NCBI GenBank assembly: GCA_002898575.1
Contig: BEHT01000031.1
Coordinates: 1-42,781 of the forward strand
Origin: a bacterium HR17
Lineage (GTDB): Bacteria; Armatimonadota; Fervidibacteria; Fervidibacterales; Fervidibacteraceae
DNA length: 42,781 bases
Direction of reading: 5' to 3'
The notes beneath the pieces were generated by a model, which did no database searches, had not been told where the DNA came from, and saw nothing but the letters and a program-made list of their open reading frames with translations. Both the position numbers and the translations under genes were made by a program. Below are positions 35,943 through 42,781 of this stretch, piece after piece; the first letter of the stretch is position 1; every line of letters begins with the position of its first letter.

Positions 35943-37685
35943 GTGGCATCGCAGCCGCTCGCGCAGTCACATAATGAAGAAGTCGCATTGCAACGAGCAT
36001 ATCGGTTTCTGAGCGCTTTGCCCGACACGGAGGCGCTGCTGCGGGCGACTCTGGAAGAAGCCTTAGAAGCCGTGCAGGCGACACGGGGCACGATTGCCTT
36101 AATGGACTACCGCACGGGAGAATTGGTCATCCGTGTCGCCGTCGGAACGGGCTGGACAGAAGAACACATTGGGCTGCGGTTGAAAGTGACGGACGAGCCG
36201 GGTGGCAGTATTTCCGGCTATGTGGCGGCAACGGGGCAGCCCTACACCTGCGGGGATGTGACCAAAGACCCCCACTACTACCCGTTGTTTGCTGACACCC
36301 GCAGCGAGTTGGCGGTGCCGCTGATCGGCAGGGGGCACAAAGTGTTGGGGGTGCTCAATGTGGAGAGCGAGAAACCCAACGCGTTCACCGATCAAGACAC
36401 CCGCATCCTCACGGCGTTGGCGTCAGTGGCGTCCTTTGCCCTCTCCGCTGCCGACTACCATAACCGCGAACGCGCGCTGATTGAGTTGGGCAAGGAACTG
36501 GCGGCAGCGACGGAGATTGAGACTTTGTTGGAACGCGTCGCGGAAGTTGCCGCACAAGTGTTGGACGCCGACGACTGTTCCCTGTTTTTGCTGGACAAAT
36601 CGTTGAACCAATTGGTGTTGCAAGCGTCGCGGGGGCTGCTGCGCCAGTTCGTCGGTCAAGCCTCTTACCGCGTCGGGGAAGGGCTGACGGGATGGGTCGC
36701 TTTGCACGGTAAGCCTATCCGCACCGACGGGGTCGTGAGCGACCCGCGATGGAAGGGGCTTTATACCGAGTTGCTGCCGGAAGAAATCAGCGCCTTCATG
36801 GCGGTCCCCATTCGGGGACGCAACGGCGTTTTGGGGGTGCTACGAGTCGTTCGGCGCCGGTCGTCCCCGTTGGCGCCCCACTACCTGTTCACCGAAGAGG
36901 ATGAAGAACTGCTTTCCATGCTTGCCAGCCAAGTCGGGGCAGCGCTGGAGCGGGCGGAGTTACAAGAACGCTTGTTTACGATGGAGCATATCGCCGCTGT
37001 CGGCGAATTGGCGGCGCGGATCGCCCATATGATCGGGAACAAGATTTTTGCCCTGAAAGGGGCTCTTAAAGAGGTGCTATTGCGCCTCGAGGCTGTTCGG
37101 CTGCCGGAGGATGTCCGCCGCATTTTTCAAAGCATGGAACGCAACCTCTTTGAGGTGGAAACGCTTCTTCAAGAGTTACGCGATTTCGTCAAAGCGACTC
37201 AGTTAAACTTGCAACCGCTGTGCCTGTCCGACTTAGTGCGGGAGTTGGTGCAAGAGACCGCTCAACGGTTACCCCATTTGCAGTTTGAACTGCGCTTAGA
37301 CGAGCAACCTGTTTGGGTGCGGGGCGACCCTGAAAAACTGCGCAGCGTCGTGGAAGAGTTGCTGGAAAATGCGTCTCACTTTCTGAAAGAGGGCGACACG
37401 GTCGTCCTTCACTTGTCCGTTGACCAATGGTTCTCGGGACGCAAAATCGCGCGATTGATTGTCCAAGACTCTGGACCGGGCGTTCCCGAACGCTTGAAAG
37501 AACAAATCTTTCAACCGTTTTTCTCCACGCGGGCGAAAGGGATGGGGTTGGGGTTAGCGATCGTCAAGGGTATCATTGAAGCACACGGCGGCACGATTGA
37601 AGAACGCGGGCGCGAAGGGGAAGGAGCAAAGTTCATCATCACCCTGCCTGTCATTGATCCCCCATCCAAAGGAGGGACGCGATAA
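35943..37685 (+). CDS. Soluble GAF-GAF sensor histidine kinase
   Basis: This 580-residue kinase has no membrane helix. Two GAF domains lie at about residues 30-175 (TIALMDYRTGELVIR, GGSISGYVAATGQ) and 185-345 (DDCSLFLLDKSLNQL, GEGLTGWVALHGK). The dimerisation helix holds the likely phospho-acceptor His362 in VGELAARIAHMIGNK; the usual HE-x-R/N-P is HMIGN here. The ATPase domain shows VVEELLENASHF (N box), VQDSGPGVPERL (G1), FFSTRAKGMGLGLAIVKGI (F and G2). GTG 35943 was chosen because AAAGGGGGC is upstream. The response regulator gene begins on the next base after its stop, so they form a two-component pair. The signal bound by the GAF domains is unknown. Confidence 0.88.
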   Translation: MASQPLAQSHNEEVALQRAYRFLSALPDTEALLRATLEEALEAVQATRGTIALMDYRTGELVIRVAVGTGWTEEHIGLRLKVTDEPGGSISGYVAATGQPYTCGDVTKDPHYYPLFADTRSELAVPLIGRGHKVLGVLNVESEKPNAFTDQDTRILTALASVASFALSAADYHNRERALIELGKELAAATEIETLLERVAEVAAQVLDADDCSLFLLDKSLNQLVLQASRGLLRQFVGQASYRVGEGLTGWVALHGKPIRTDGVVSDPRWKGLYTELLPEEISAFMAVPIRGRNGVLGVLRVVRRRSSPLAPHYLFTEEDEELLSMLASQVGAALERAELQERLFTMEHIAAVGELAARIAHMIGNKIFALKGALKEVLLRLEAVRLPEDVRRIFQSMERNLFEVETLLQELRDFVKATQLNLQPLCLSDLVRELVQETAQRLPHLQFELRLDEQPVWVRGDPEKLRSVVEELLENASHFLKEGDTVVLHLSVDQWFSGRKIARLIVQDSGPGVPERLKEQIFQPFFSTRAKGMGLGLAIVKGIIEAHGGTIEERGREGEGAKFIITLPVIDPPSKGGTR

Positions 37686-38147
37686 ATGGGGCGTATCTTG
37701 GTCGTAGACGACGAGGAACTGGCACGGGAAGCCATCCGCATGCGCTTGGAACGCGACGGTCACGAAGTGGACACAGCCGCCAGCGAATCGGAAGCCATTG
37801 AGAAAATTCGCACCGCTAACCCGCCTTACGATGTCGTCGTGACCGACATGGTGATGGAGAGCGAAAACAGTGGGATGGAAGTGCTTAAGGCGGCGCTGCT
37901 GCGGGATGTCCTGACCGAAGTGATTGTGTTGACGGCTTACGGCAGCGTCGCCAACGCCGTGGAGTGCCTAAAGCGTGGTGCCTTTGACTATGTGGAAAAA
38001 AACATCCCTGGCGTGGATGTTTACGACTTGCTTGCCCTGAAAGTGGATCGGGCGATGGAACACCGTTCGGAATCGCTGGCGCTCCTCAAGCGTTGGCACT
38101 CCTACCAACAGCCGCTCGTCGCTCAGGAGGACGTCGTCACGGACTAA
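37686..38147 (+). CDS. Single-domain response regulator
   Basis: This 153-residue protein is a receiver domain with a short C-terminal helix and no DNA-binding domain. Conserved sites are the acidic pair in LVVDDEE, the phospho-acceptor Asp54 in VVVTDMVM, the switch Thr in VIVLTAYGSV and the Lys in DYVEKN. The ribosome site AAAGGAGGG lies inside the end of the kinase gene, and the ATG follows its stop directly. Output must occur by protein contact. The C-terminal helix (about residues 120-145) may serve dimerisation. Confidence 0.88.
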   Translation: MGRILVVDDEELAREAIRMRLERDGHEVDTAASESEAIEKIRTANPPYDVVVTDMVMESENSGMEVLKAALLRDVLTEVIVLTAYGSVANAVECLKRGAFDYVEKNIPGVDVYDLLALKVDRAMEHRSESLALLKRWHSYQQPLVAQEDVVTD

Positions 38148-38154
38148 GGGTAAG

Positions 38155-38163
38155 TGCCATAAT
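38155..38163 (+). promoter_or_regulatory. Extended -10 promoter of thi4
   Basis: TGCCATAAT is identical to both arms of the argF divergent promoter. It lies eight bases after the response-regulator stop and about 37 bases before ATG 38200, so thi4 can be expressed separately from the two-component genes. The 52-base gap is too short for a TPP riboswitch, and none is seen. Confidence 0.5.
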
Positions 38164-38199
38164 GAAAAATGACAACGCTCACAAGGAGGCTGATGGCTG

Positions 38200-38988
38200 A
38201 TGTCCCTGTTTAAACCCGTTGATGAGAAAGAAGTCACCCGCGCTATCGTGCGGGGTTACCTGCGCCAGTTGGAAGACTACGCGGAAAGCGATGTCATTGT
38301 CGTCGGCGGCGGACCGGCAGGGCTGATGGCAGGACGGGAACTAGCGCGGCAAGGTTTTAAGACGCTCATCGTTGAGCGCATGAATTACCTCGGCGGCGGA
38401 TTTTGGATCGGCGGTTACTTAATGAACAAAGCGACCTTCCGCGAGCCGTCGCAAGAGGTCTTGGATGAGCTGGGCGTGCCTTACGAGCAAGCATCGGATG
38501 GGCTTTATGTCGCCGATGCCCCTCATGCCTGCTCCAAACTCATCGCTGCCGCCTGTGACGCCGGCGCGAAGTTCGCTAACATGAGCATCGTGGAAGATGT
38601 CATCCTGCACGAAGGGCGGGTCGCCGGCGTCGTCGTCAACTGGACGCCGGTCACCAAGTTGCCCCGCGAAATTACCTGCCTTGACCCCATCGGATTGCAA
38701 ACGCGTTTGGTCATTGATGCCACTGGACACGACGCGTCGGTCGTCAAAGCGCTGGAAAAGCGGGGGCTGCTGAAGGTGCCCGGCATGGGCGCGATGTGGG
38801 TGGAGCGCAGCGAGGACGCTGTCGTGGAGCACACCGGGGAAATCTTCCCCGGCTTGATTGTCGCCGGCATGGCGGTCGCCGAAGCCTACGGTTTGCCCCG
38901 CATGGGTCCGACCTTTGGTGCCATGCTGCTGTCGGGCAAGCGAGCCGCCGAAGTGGCGGCAGAAATCCTCGCCGGCGCCCGCGTCTGA
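38200..38988 (+). CDS. thi4: Thi4-family thiamine thiazole synthase with active-site cysteine
   Basis: This 262-residue FAD/NAD-fold protein makes the thiazole part of thiamine from NAD and glycine. The dinucleotide loop is [17 protein letters not shown], followed by [14 protein letters not shown]. Near the end, [20 protein letters not shown] is typical. The sulfur-donor position, two residues before the DP pair, is Cys160 (EITCLDP), as in the yeast enzyme (Cys205) and unlike the His of methanogen Thi4. That suggests a single-turnover, cysteine-sacrificing enzyme, by analogy only. AAGGAGG is ten bases before ATG 38200; an out-of-frame ATG lies at 38193. No thiE, thiD or thiC is in the window. 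A bidirectional terminator follows. Confidence 0.92.
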   Translation: MSLFKPVDEKEVTRAIVRGYLRQLEDYAESDVIVVGGGPAGLMAGRELARQGFKTLIVERMNYLGGGFWIGGYLMNKATFREPSQEVLDELGVPYEQASDGLYVADAPHACSKLIAAACDAGAKFANMSIVEDVILHEGRVAGVVVNWTPVTKLPREITCLDPIGLQTRLVIDATGHDASVVKALEKRGLLKVPGMGAMWVERSEDAVVEHTGEIFPGLIVAGMAVAEAYGLPRMGPTFGAMLLSGKRAAEVAAEILAGARV

Positions 38989-39016
38989 CCGCCACTATCT
39001 TAGAGGGCGACGCTTC

Positions 39017-39050
39017 AACGCCCGCAAGGGGCTTATCCCTTGCGGGCGTT
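39017..39050. terminator. Bidirectional terminator hairpin between thi4 and the PHP hydrolase
   Basis: AACGCCCGCAAGGG (39017-39030) pairs perfectly with CCCTTGCGGGCGTT (39037-39050) around the loop GCTTAT, a 14-bp stem. A short T-run (TTTT, 39056-39059) follows on the plus side after GTCAC. It sits between two convergent genes and begins one base from the minus-strand stop codon at 39052. Confidence 0.8.
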
Positions 39051-39051
39051 G

Positions 39052-41526
39052 TCACTTTTGAGGCGGATCAAACTGCCCGTTGCCGTCGCGGTCCACCCAA
39101 ATCGGGTTGGTCACTGCCATCGGGACGACGCGGTAGGTCGTGCCTTCAAAGGTGCGAAAGGGACGCAAAATCGGTTTCAACCCGCCTTCGCGCCCCCGCA
39201 CGAAGACGACATACCAAGTGTCGCGGCGCGGGCGCACCTTCGCCGTCCCTCGCCAATCCAAGGCTGACGCTGGACGCGGCAATTGCCATCGCTTGATAGC
39301 GATCCCGTTGGCGATCAATTCCACCTCGTCCACCGCCACCCAGTTAGGCGCTTGCACCCGCACTTGGACCGTTAAATCGCCCTGCGGTTTGCTCACCAAT
39401 GCCCCGATCGGGTGCCCCTCTACGCTGAAGGTCACAAACGGACCGAGGCTGACGACCACGCGCCCCTGCTTGACGGCTTGCACCAACGCCGTCGCCGTCA
39501 CCTGTTGTGGATCGTCCGTACCGACAAAAACGAAGTTGCGGGCGTAACCGACTTCATCGTGGGTGAGCGTGTGGCTGTCTGAACCCGCCGTCGCCGCGAT
39601 GCGGTAGCCGTGATTGAGCAACCCAAACCAGTCGCGAAAAAGCGTGTTCAAATCCGTTTGCGCCTTGCCGTTGAACAACTCCATCGCGTCAAAGTTCAGC
39701 GAAAAACCCGCTTTCGTCGCCGCGCAAGTTTGTGGGTCAAAACCGAAGGGCGTGAAGTAGGCAAGTGCACCGAAGCGGGGATGGTTGACAATCAGCAACG
39801 GTTGCGTCGGCAGGTTGCGCACCTCGGTGAAAATTTGTGCGGGCGTTTTGCCTTGCCACTGCACTGCGCCGTTACCTGGCTTGGTCGGGTCAACGGGCAG
39901 CGGAAAGGCGTTGTAGTGCCCCATACCCCGCGTCGTGATTTCCTGTCCCGCCACTCCCGTCAGCCACCGCTGTAACTTCAACTGCCGAATGAAGGGCAAG
40001 GGGTCGGTGACGAAATCGTGATCAGTGACGGCGGCGAACTCCACGCCTTCAGCAGCGCAACTGATGAGACGGTCTTCAGGTGACACGGCGCTGTCAAAAC
40101 TGTTGCTGCAGTGGATGTGAAAATCGGCGCTGATCCAGCCTGTCGTATCCACGCTGCGTTTTAATCGCAGCACAATGCGCACCGGCTTTTGTTCGGGCAC
40201 ATGCACCTCCGCCGTCGCCGCATCGTATTCCAGCCCTCGCGAGGCGTAGACCCGATAGCGCCCTGGCGGGATAGGACGGGTCCCTTGACCCGTCGCTGTG
40301 AGCACATAGTTCTCGGCACCCGCTGCCAAAAAGTTTGGCCCGAAATCGGGCGTTGCCGTCCCGTTAACGCCGAAAAAAGTCAACCGCGCAGGCAGGAGGT
40401 CGTTTGTGTCCGCGTCCCGCACCTCAAACAACACGACGCCTGCCCCGCTGACAAGCAGCGAGATGGGGCGCGCCTTTAGCGTTGGCAGCGTCACGCAGGC
40501 GTCGCGCAGGCTCAACCGCGCGGCATGCATCGCCCGAAACCGATAAGTGCCCGCTGGTAGCCAAAAAGTGAACCTGCCCGTTGCATCCGTGTGGGTCGTC
40601 GCCATCAGCGGTTCGGGTTCCTGTTTGGCTTTGCGGGCGCGTTGCGTCTCCGCCCGTTCTGTAACGACGCGAATGCCTGCGACAGGTTTGCGCGTCACGC
40701 GCGACCGCACGACGCCAGCGATTGCGTGCAACTGTTTACCCTGCAGCGTCCACGCGATACGGGCGACTGCGGCTAAAGTGGGCGCGACGATGAAATAGCG
40801 TTCGTAAGTGATGGCTTGCCGCGGCAACAGATCAACCGTGACGGCGATCGGGTCGCTCCAACCCAGCCCGTTGATGATGCGGGCGGGTCCGCGTGGTGTG
40901 CACCATGCGTAAGCGATACCGTAACCTTCCGCACCGACCCAGTCCAGCATCGCCGTCCGCCGTTGCACGCCAAAACCAAACAGCGGCGCAAACGCCCTTG
41001 CATTGCCCCACTGAATCGCGTCGCCCATATCAAACCGTTCCAACACTCTGTCCGCTGTGTTGACGACGGTCGTGCGGATGAGCACTAGCGGTTTGCCCGC
41101 CTCCAACCGATAGACCGTCGTCACCCTCAACGACCCATCTTCGCTGTCCACGCCCTCAGCGACGACTTCCGCGACACCGTCGCGCCCATCCTGCGCGATG
41201 CGCACCCTTTCATAGCGTCCTTGTCGGGGGTAGCGACCGAGGAACAGTGTGATTTGGTCTAACGCATCCGCACCGCGCGTTTGCGCGTTCGCCAACGCCA
41301 CATCCACGATGTTGCCGCCGCTGGCAGCGCTGCGGTGCGCATGACGCGCCGCTGAGATGACGACCGTAAGGTGCTCGTTCCGCAACACGATGTCGCCGAC
41401 CCTGCCCCCTGCTCGTCGGGTCGGCGGCAAATCCGTCGGCGCTTCGGCGATGAACGCCCGCACTTGCGCGACGCCCAGCGAGACTGCGATCGCTAAGACG
41501 CCCAAAGTCCAACCCAACCGCCGCAT
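39052..41526 (-). CDS. Secreted CehA/McbA-family PHP metallohydrolase with carboxypeptidase-regulatory domains
   Basis: This 824-residue protein starts with a signal sequence (MRRLGWTLGVLAIAVSLGVAQ). Residues about 30-260 form a beta-rich domain of unknown role. Two or three small carboxypeptidase-regulatory-like beta domains follow at about 270-470 (GVVRSRVTRKPVAGIRVV, DATGRFTFWLPAGTYRFRA, IPPGRYRVYASRG). The PHP metal-dependent phosphoesterase domain spans about 480-700, with DFHIHCSNSFDS, AAVTDHDFV, NHPRFG and AGSDSHT supplying metal ligands. Family members hydrolyse carbamates or phosphate esters, but the substrate here is unknown. The tail DRDGNGQFDP looks like a calcium loop. GGTGA precedes the ATG. 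nadD ends nine bases upstream, so they share a transcript. Confidence 0.87.
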   Translation of the reverse strand: MRRLGWTLGVLAIAVSLGVAQVRAFIAEAPTDLPPTRRAGGRVGDIVLRNEHLTVVISAARHAHRSAASGGNIVDVALANAQTRGADALDQITLFLGRYPRQGRYERVRIAQDGRDGVAEVVAEGVDSEDGSLRVTTVYRLEAGKPLVLIRTTVVNTADRVLERFDMGDAIQWGNARAFAPLFGFGVQRRTAMLDWVGAEGYGIAYAWCTPRGPARIINGLGWSDPIAVTVDLLPRQAITYERYFIVAPTLAAVARIAWTLQGKQLHAIAGVVRSRVTRKPVAGIRVVTERAETQRARKAKQEPEPLMATTHTDATGRFTFWLPAGTYRFRAMHAARLSLRDACVTLPTLKARPISLLVSGAGVVLFEVRDADTNDLLPARLTFFGVNGTATPDFGPNFLAAGAENYVLTATGQGTRPIPPGRYRVYASRGLEYDAATAEVHVPEQKPVRIVLRLKRSVDTTGWISADFHIHCSNSFDSAVSPEDRLISCAAEGVEFAAVTDHDFVTDPLPFIRQLKLQRWLTGVAGQEITTRGMGHYNAFPLPVDPTKPGNGAVQWQGKTPAQIFTEVRNLPTQPLLIVNHPRFGALAYFTPFGFDPQTCAATKAGFSLNFDAMELFNGKAQTDLNTLFRDWFGLLNHGYRIAATAGSDSHTLTHDEVGYARNFVFVGTDDPQQVTATALVQAVKQGRVVVSLGPFVTFSVEGHPIGALVSKPQGDLTVQVRVQAPNWVAVDEVELIANGIAIKRWQLPRPASALDWRGTAKVRPRRDTWYVVFVRGREGGLKPILRPFRTFEGTTYRVVPMAVTNPIWVDRDGNGQFDPPQK

Positions 41527-41535
41527 GTTTTCGCT

Positions 41536-42234
41536 TCACCCCTTCCGCAGAAACTTTGCGACGGCAGACGGAACAAGGTCATCCACGCTTTCGCCCCGTT
41601 CTAACCGCTGGCGCACCAGCGTGGACGAAATCCAACGGATGGACACATCGGACGGTAGAACGCTAATGCGATGCGCAAACGGCTGCACTTCAGGGCGTTC
41701 CAGAAATTGCCGCACCGTTGGTTCGTCCGCATCGCCGCGGGGCATGACCGCCAAGTGCGCGAGGGCGAAAAATTGCTGCAGCGCTTGCGACATCGGGACA
41801 TCAGGGTAAAATCGCGGCTCAAAAAGCCGCACCAGTGTGTCGTAGCCGACGAGAAACCAAATTTGCGTCCCAGCAGGGTAAGAGTCGGCGATGGCTTGTG
41901 CCTTCTCTACAAAGCGCCCATGACTGCACGCCGCCACCGACCAATCGGACCGCTCTTGCGCCAGCGCTGTCATCATCGCCAACCGCTCGGTCAGCGCAAA
42001 GCCAAACAGCGGTTTGTCCACATTGACGACCGCCAGCAGCAACAAGATCTCATGCAGGTGCAAATGCGCCTGCGCGATTTCGCACAAGCGCACATGGGCA
42101 ATCGTCGGCGGGTTGAACGACCCCGAAAAAACACCCAATTGCTGCCCTGCCTGCGTGACACCTTGCGGGGCGCGGTGGACAAACAGCAATTGCGGCTTCG
42201 GTGATTGCGCCAAAGTTAGCAGTTGCGTTTCCAT
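41536..42234 (-). CDS. nadD: NadD-like nicotinate-nucleotide adenylyltransferase
   Basis: This protein of about 232 residues is a nucleotidyltransferase of the NadD/CoaD fold, which joins AMP to nicotinate mononucleotide in NAD synthesis. The ATP-binding motif is GVFSGSFNPPTIAHVRL (residues about 37-53; GSFNPPTIAH corresponds to the usual GSFNPPHxGH). The closing motif is ISSTLVRQRL. QIWFLVGYDTLVRLF matches the middle of the family. The usual second His of the GSFNPPHxGH motif is Thr here, so activity towards nicotinate mononucleotide should be checked. ATG 42234 follows AAGGTGG by eight bases; ATG 42240 is also possible. The open frame continues upstream through the repeat array, but that is not coding. 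It precedes the PHP hydrolase gene. Confidence 0.8.
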   Translation of the reverse strand: METQLLTLAQSPKPQLLFVHRAPQGVTQAGQQLGVFSGSFNPPTIAHVRLCEIAQAHLHLHEILLLLAVVNVDKPLFGFALTERLAMMTALAQERSDWSVAACSHGRFVEKAQAIADSYPAGTQIWFLVGYDTLVRLFEPRFYPDVPMSQALQQFFALAHLAVMPRGDADEPTVRQFLERPEVQPFAHRISVLPSDVSIRWISSTLVRQRLERGESVDDLVPSAVAKFLRKG

Positions 42235-42270
42235 CGCCATCTCCACCTTACTTACCGATGCGGCAATGCA

Positions 42271-42781
42271 TCGGAGGGCGCGTCTTTTGACGCGCCGTTT
42301 GCTTTTCGGCGGCTCAGAGAGCCGCCCTCCGAACAAAGCAGCGTTTCGGAGGGCGCGTCTTTTGACGCGCCGTTTGCTTTTCGGCGGCTCAGAGAGCCGC
42401 CCTCCGAACAAAGCAGCGTTTCGGAGGGCGCGTCTTTTGACGCGCCGTTTGCTTTTCGGCGGCTCAGAGAGCCGCCCTCCGAACAAAGCAGCGTTTCGGA
42501 GGGCGCGTCTTTTGACGCGCCGTTTGCTTTTCGGCGGCTCAGAGAGCCGCCCTCCGAACAAAGCAGCGTTTCGGAGGGCGCGTCTTTTGACGCGCCGTTT
42601 TCTCGCTTTTCGGCGGCTCAGAGAGCCGCCCTCCGAACAAAGCAGCGCTTCGGAGGGCGCGTCTCCGACGCGCCGTTTTCTCGCTTTTCGGCGGCTCAGA
42701 GAGCCGCCCTCCGAACAAAGCAGCGTTTCGGAGGGCGCGTCTTTTGACGCGCCGTTTGCTTTTCGGCGGCTCAGAGAGCCG
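42271..42781. repeat. Tandem array of 75-78 bp units made of nested inverted repeats
   Basis: Seven units begin at 42271, 42346, 42421, 42496, 42571, 42650 and 42728; the last is cut by the window end. Units 1-4 are 75 bases, unit 5 is 79 and unit 6 is 78. Each unit contains GGCGCGTC/GACGCGCC around a loop of TTTT (TCC in unit 6), and GGCGGCTC/GAGCCGCC around AGA. An outer pair TCGGAGGGCG/CGCCCTCCGA encloses both hairpins. Changes among units are confined to loops and linkers. Because 75 is divisible by three, both strands are open for long stretches, but no gene is supported. The array lies just upstream of nadD; a 30-base gap separates it from the start codon. Confidence 0.95.

Noticed and set aside
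38148-38199. TPP riboswitch before thi4 (and before tenA at 14233-14345)
   Set aside because: The gap before thi4 is 52 bases, too short, and neither region shows the conserved CTGAGA or ACCTGA elements.
42223-42747. Repeated open frames on both strands of the array with 25-residue repeats
   Set aside because: The repeat length is a multiple of three, so any frame without a stop in one unit stays open. Stems and loops, not codons, explain the sequence, and no start or ribosome site supports translation.
42271-42781. CRISPR array
   Set aside because: Intervening sequences are identical between units, not unique spacers, and no cas genes are present.

Overview
The window is a dense stretch of a bacterial chromosome. 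It holds about 33 protein genes, one tRNA and one tandem-repeat array. No phage, plasmid, insertion-sequence or CRISPR genes are visible. The DNA is GC-rich, genes are packed with gaps that are mostly under 100 bases, and strong AGGAGG-type ribosome sites are common. The mix suggests a thermophilic or soil lineage near Armatimonadota (Fervidibacter-like), Planctomycetota or Chloroflexota: an H-X9-DG pilin-like protein, a cytochrome c/WD40 fusion of planctomycete style, a large alpha-2-macroglobulin, a CehA/McbA PHP metallohydrolase, a CHASE2 cyclase paired with a FecR protein, and AmmeMemoRadiSam genes. That placement is an inference from gene content, not a measurement.

Layout. 1-2284 (minus) is a short operon: rhomboid protease with TPR-like tail, a secreted unknown and a truncated ribokinase. 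It is transcribed away from argF (2349-3293), and a perfect inverted repeat carrying both -10 elements sits between them. argF is followed by a PH-domain membrane protein, a BtuF-like binding protein, a Wzt-type ABC ATPase and a 1586-residue alpha-2-macroglobulin whose bait region contains a GspG-like segment. A LysR regulator converges on glnE (minus). tenA and a KdsC-like phosphatase follow. On the minus strand (15620-19369) lie FecR, CHASE2 adenylate cyclase and a pilin-like gene, with a consensus CRP-type site in front of the cyclase.

19422-26974 (plus): ornithine cyclodeaminase family, AmmeMemoRadiSam radical-SAM enzyme, mltG, [tRNA-Pro(CGG) on minus], phosphodiester glycosidase, beta-CASP nuclease and a DUF2752 protein. 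tgt lies on minus. 28214-33887 (plus): cytochrome/WD40 protein, proB, TerC, HerA-type ATPase and a thiamine-binding MTH1187 protein. AMMECR1 lies on minus at 33884-34519. 34637-38988 (plus): Gfo/Idh/MocA oxidoreductase, GAF-GAF histidine kinase, response regulator and Thi4. 39052-42234 (minus): CehA/McbA hydrolase and nadD. The window ends inside a tandem array of 75-78 base units made of nested inverted repeats.

Links between genes. Thiamine salvage and synthesis recurs (TenA, MTH1187, Thi4 with an active-site cysteine). Two of the three AmmeMemoRadiSam components are present but 13 kb apart. Nitrogen and arginine/proline metabolism is represented by argF, glnE, proB and the ornithine cyclodeaminase homologue. 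The most notable candidates for follow-up are the cAMP-type autoregulatory circuit (CRP-like site, cyclase, FecR), the GspG-like domain inside the macroglobulin bait region, and the structured repeat array.
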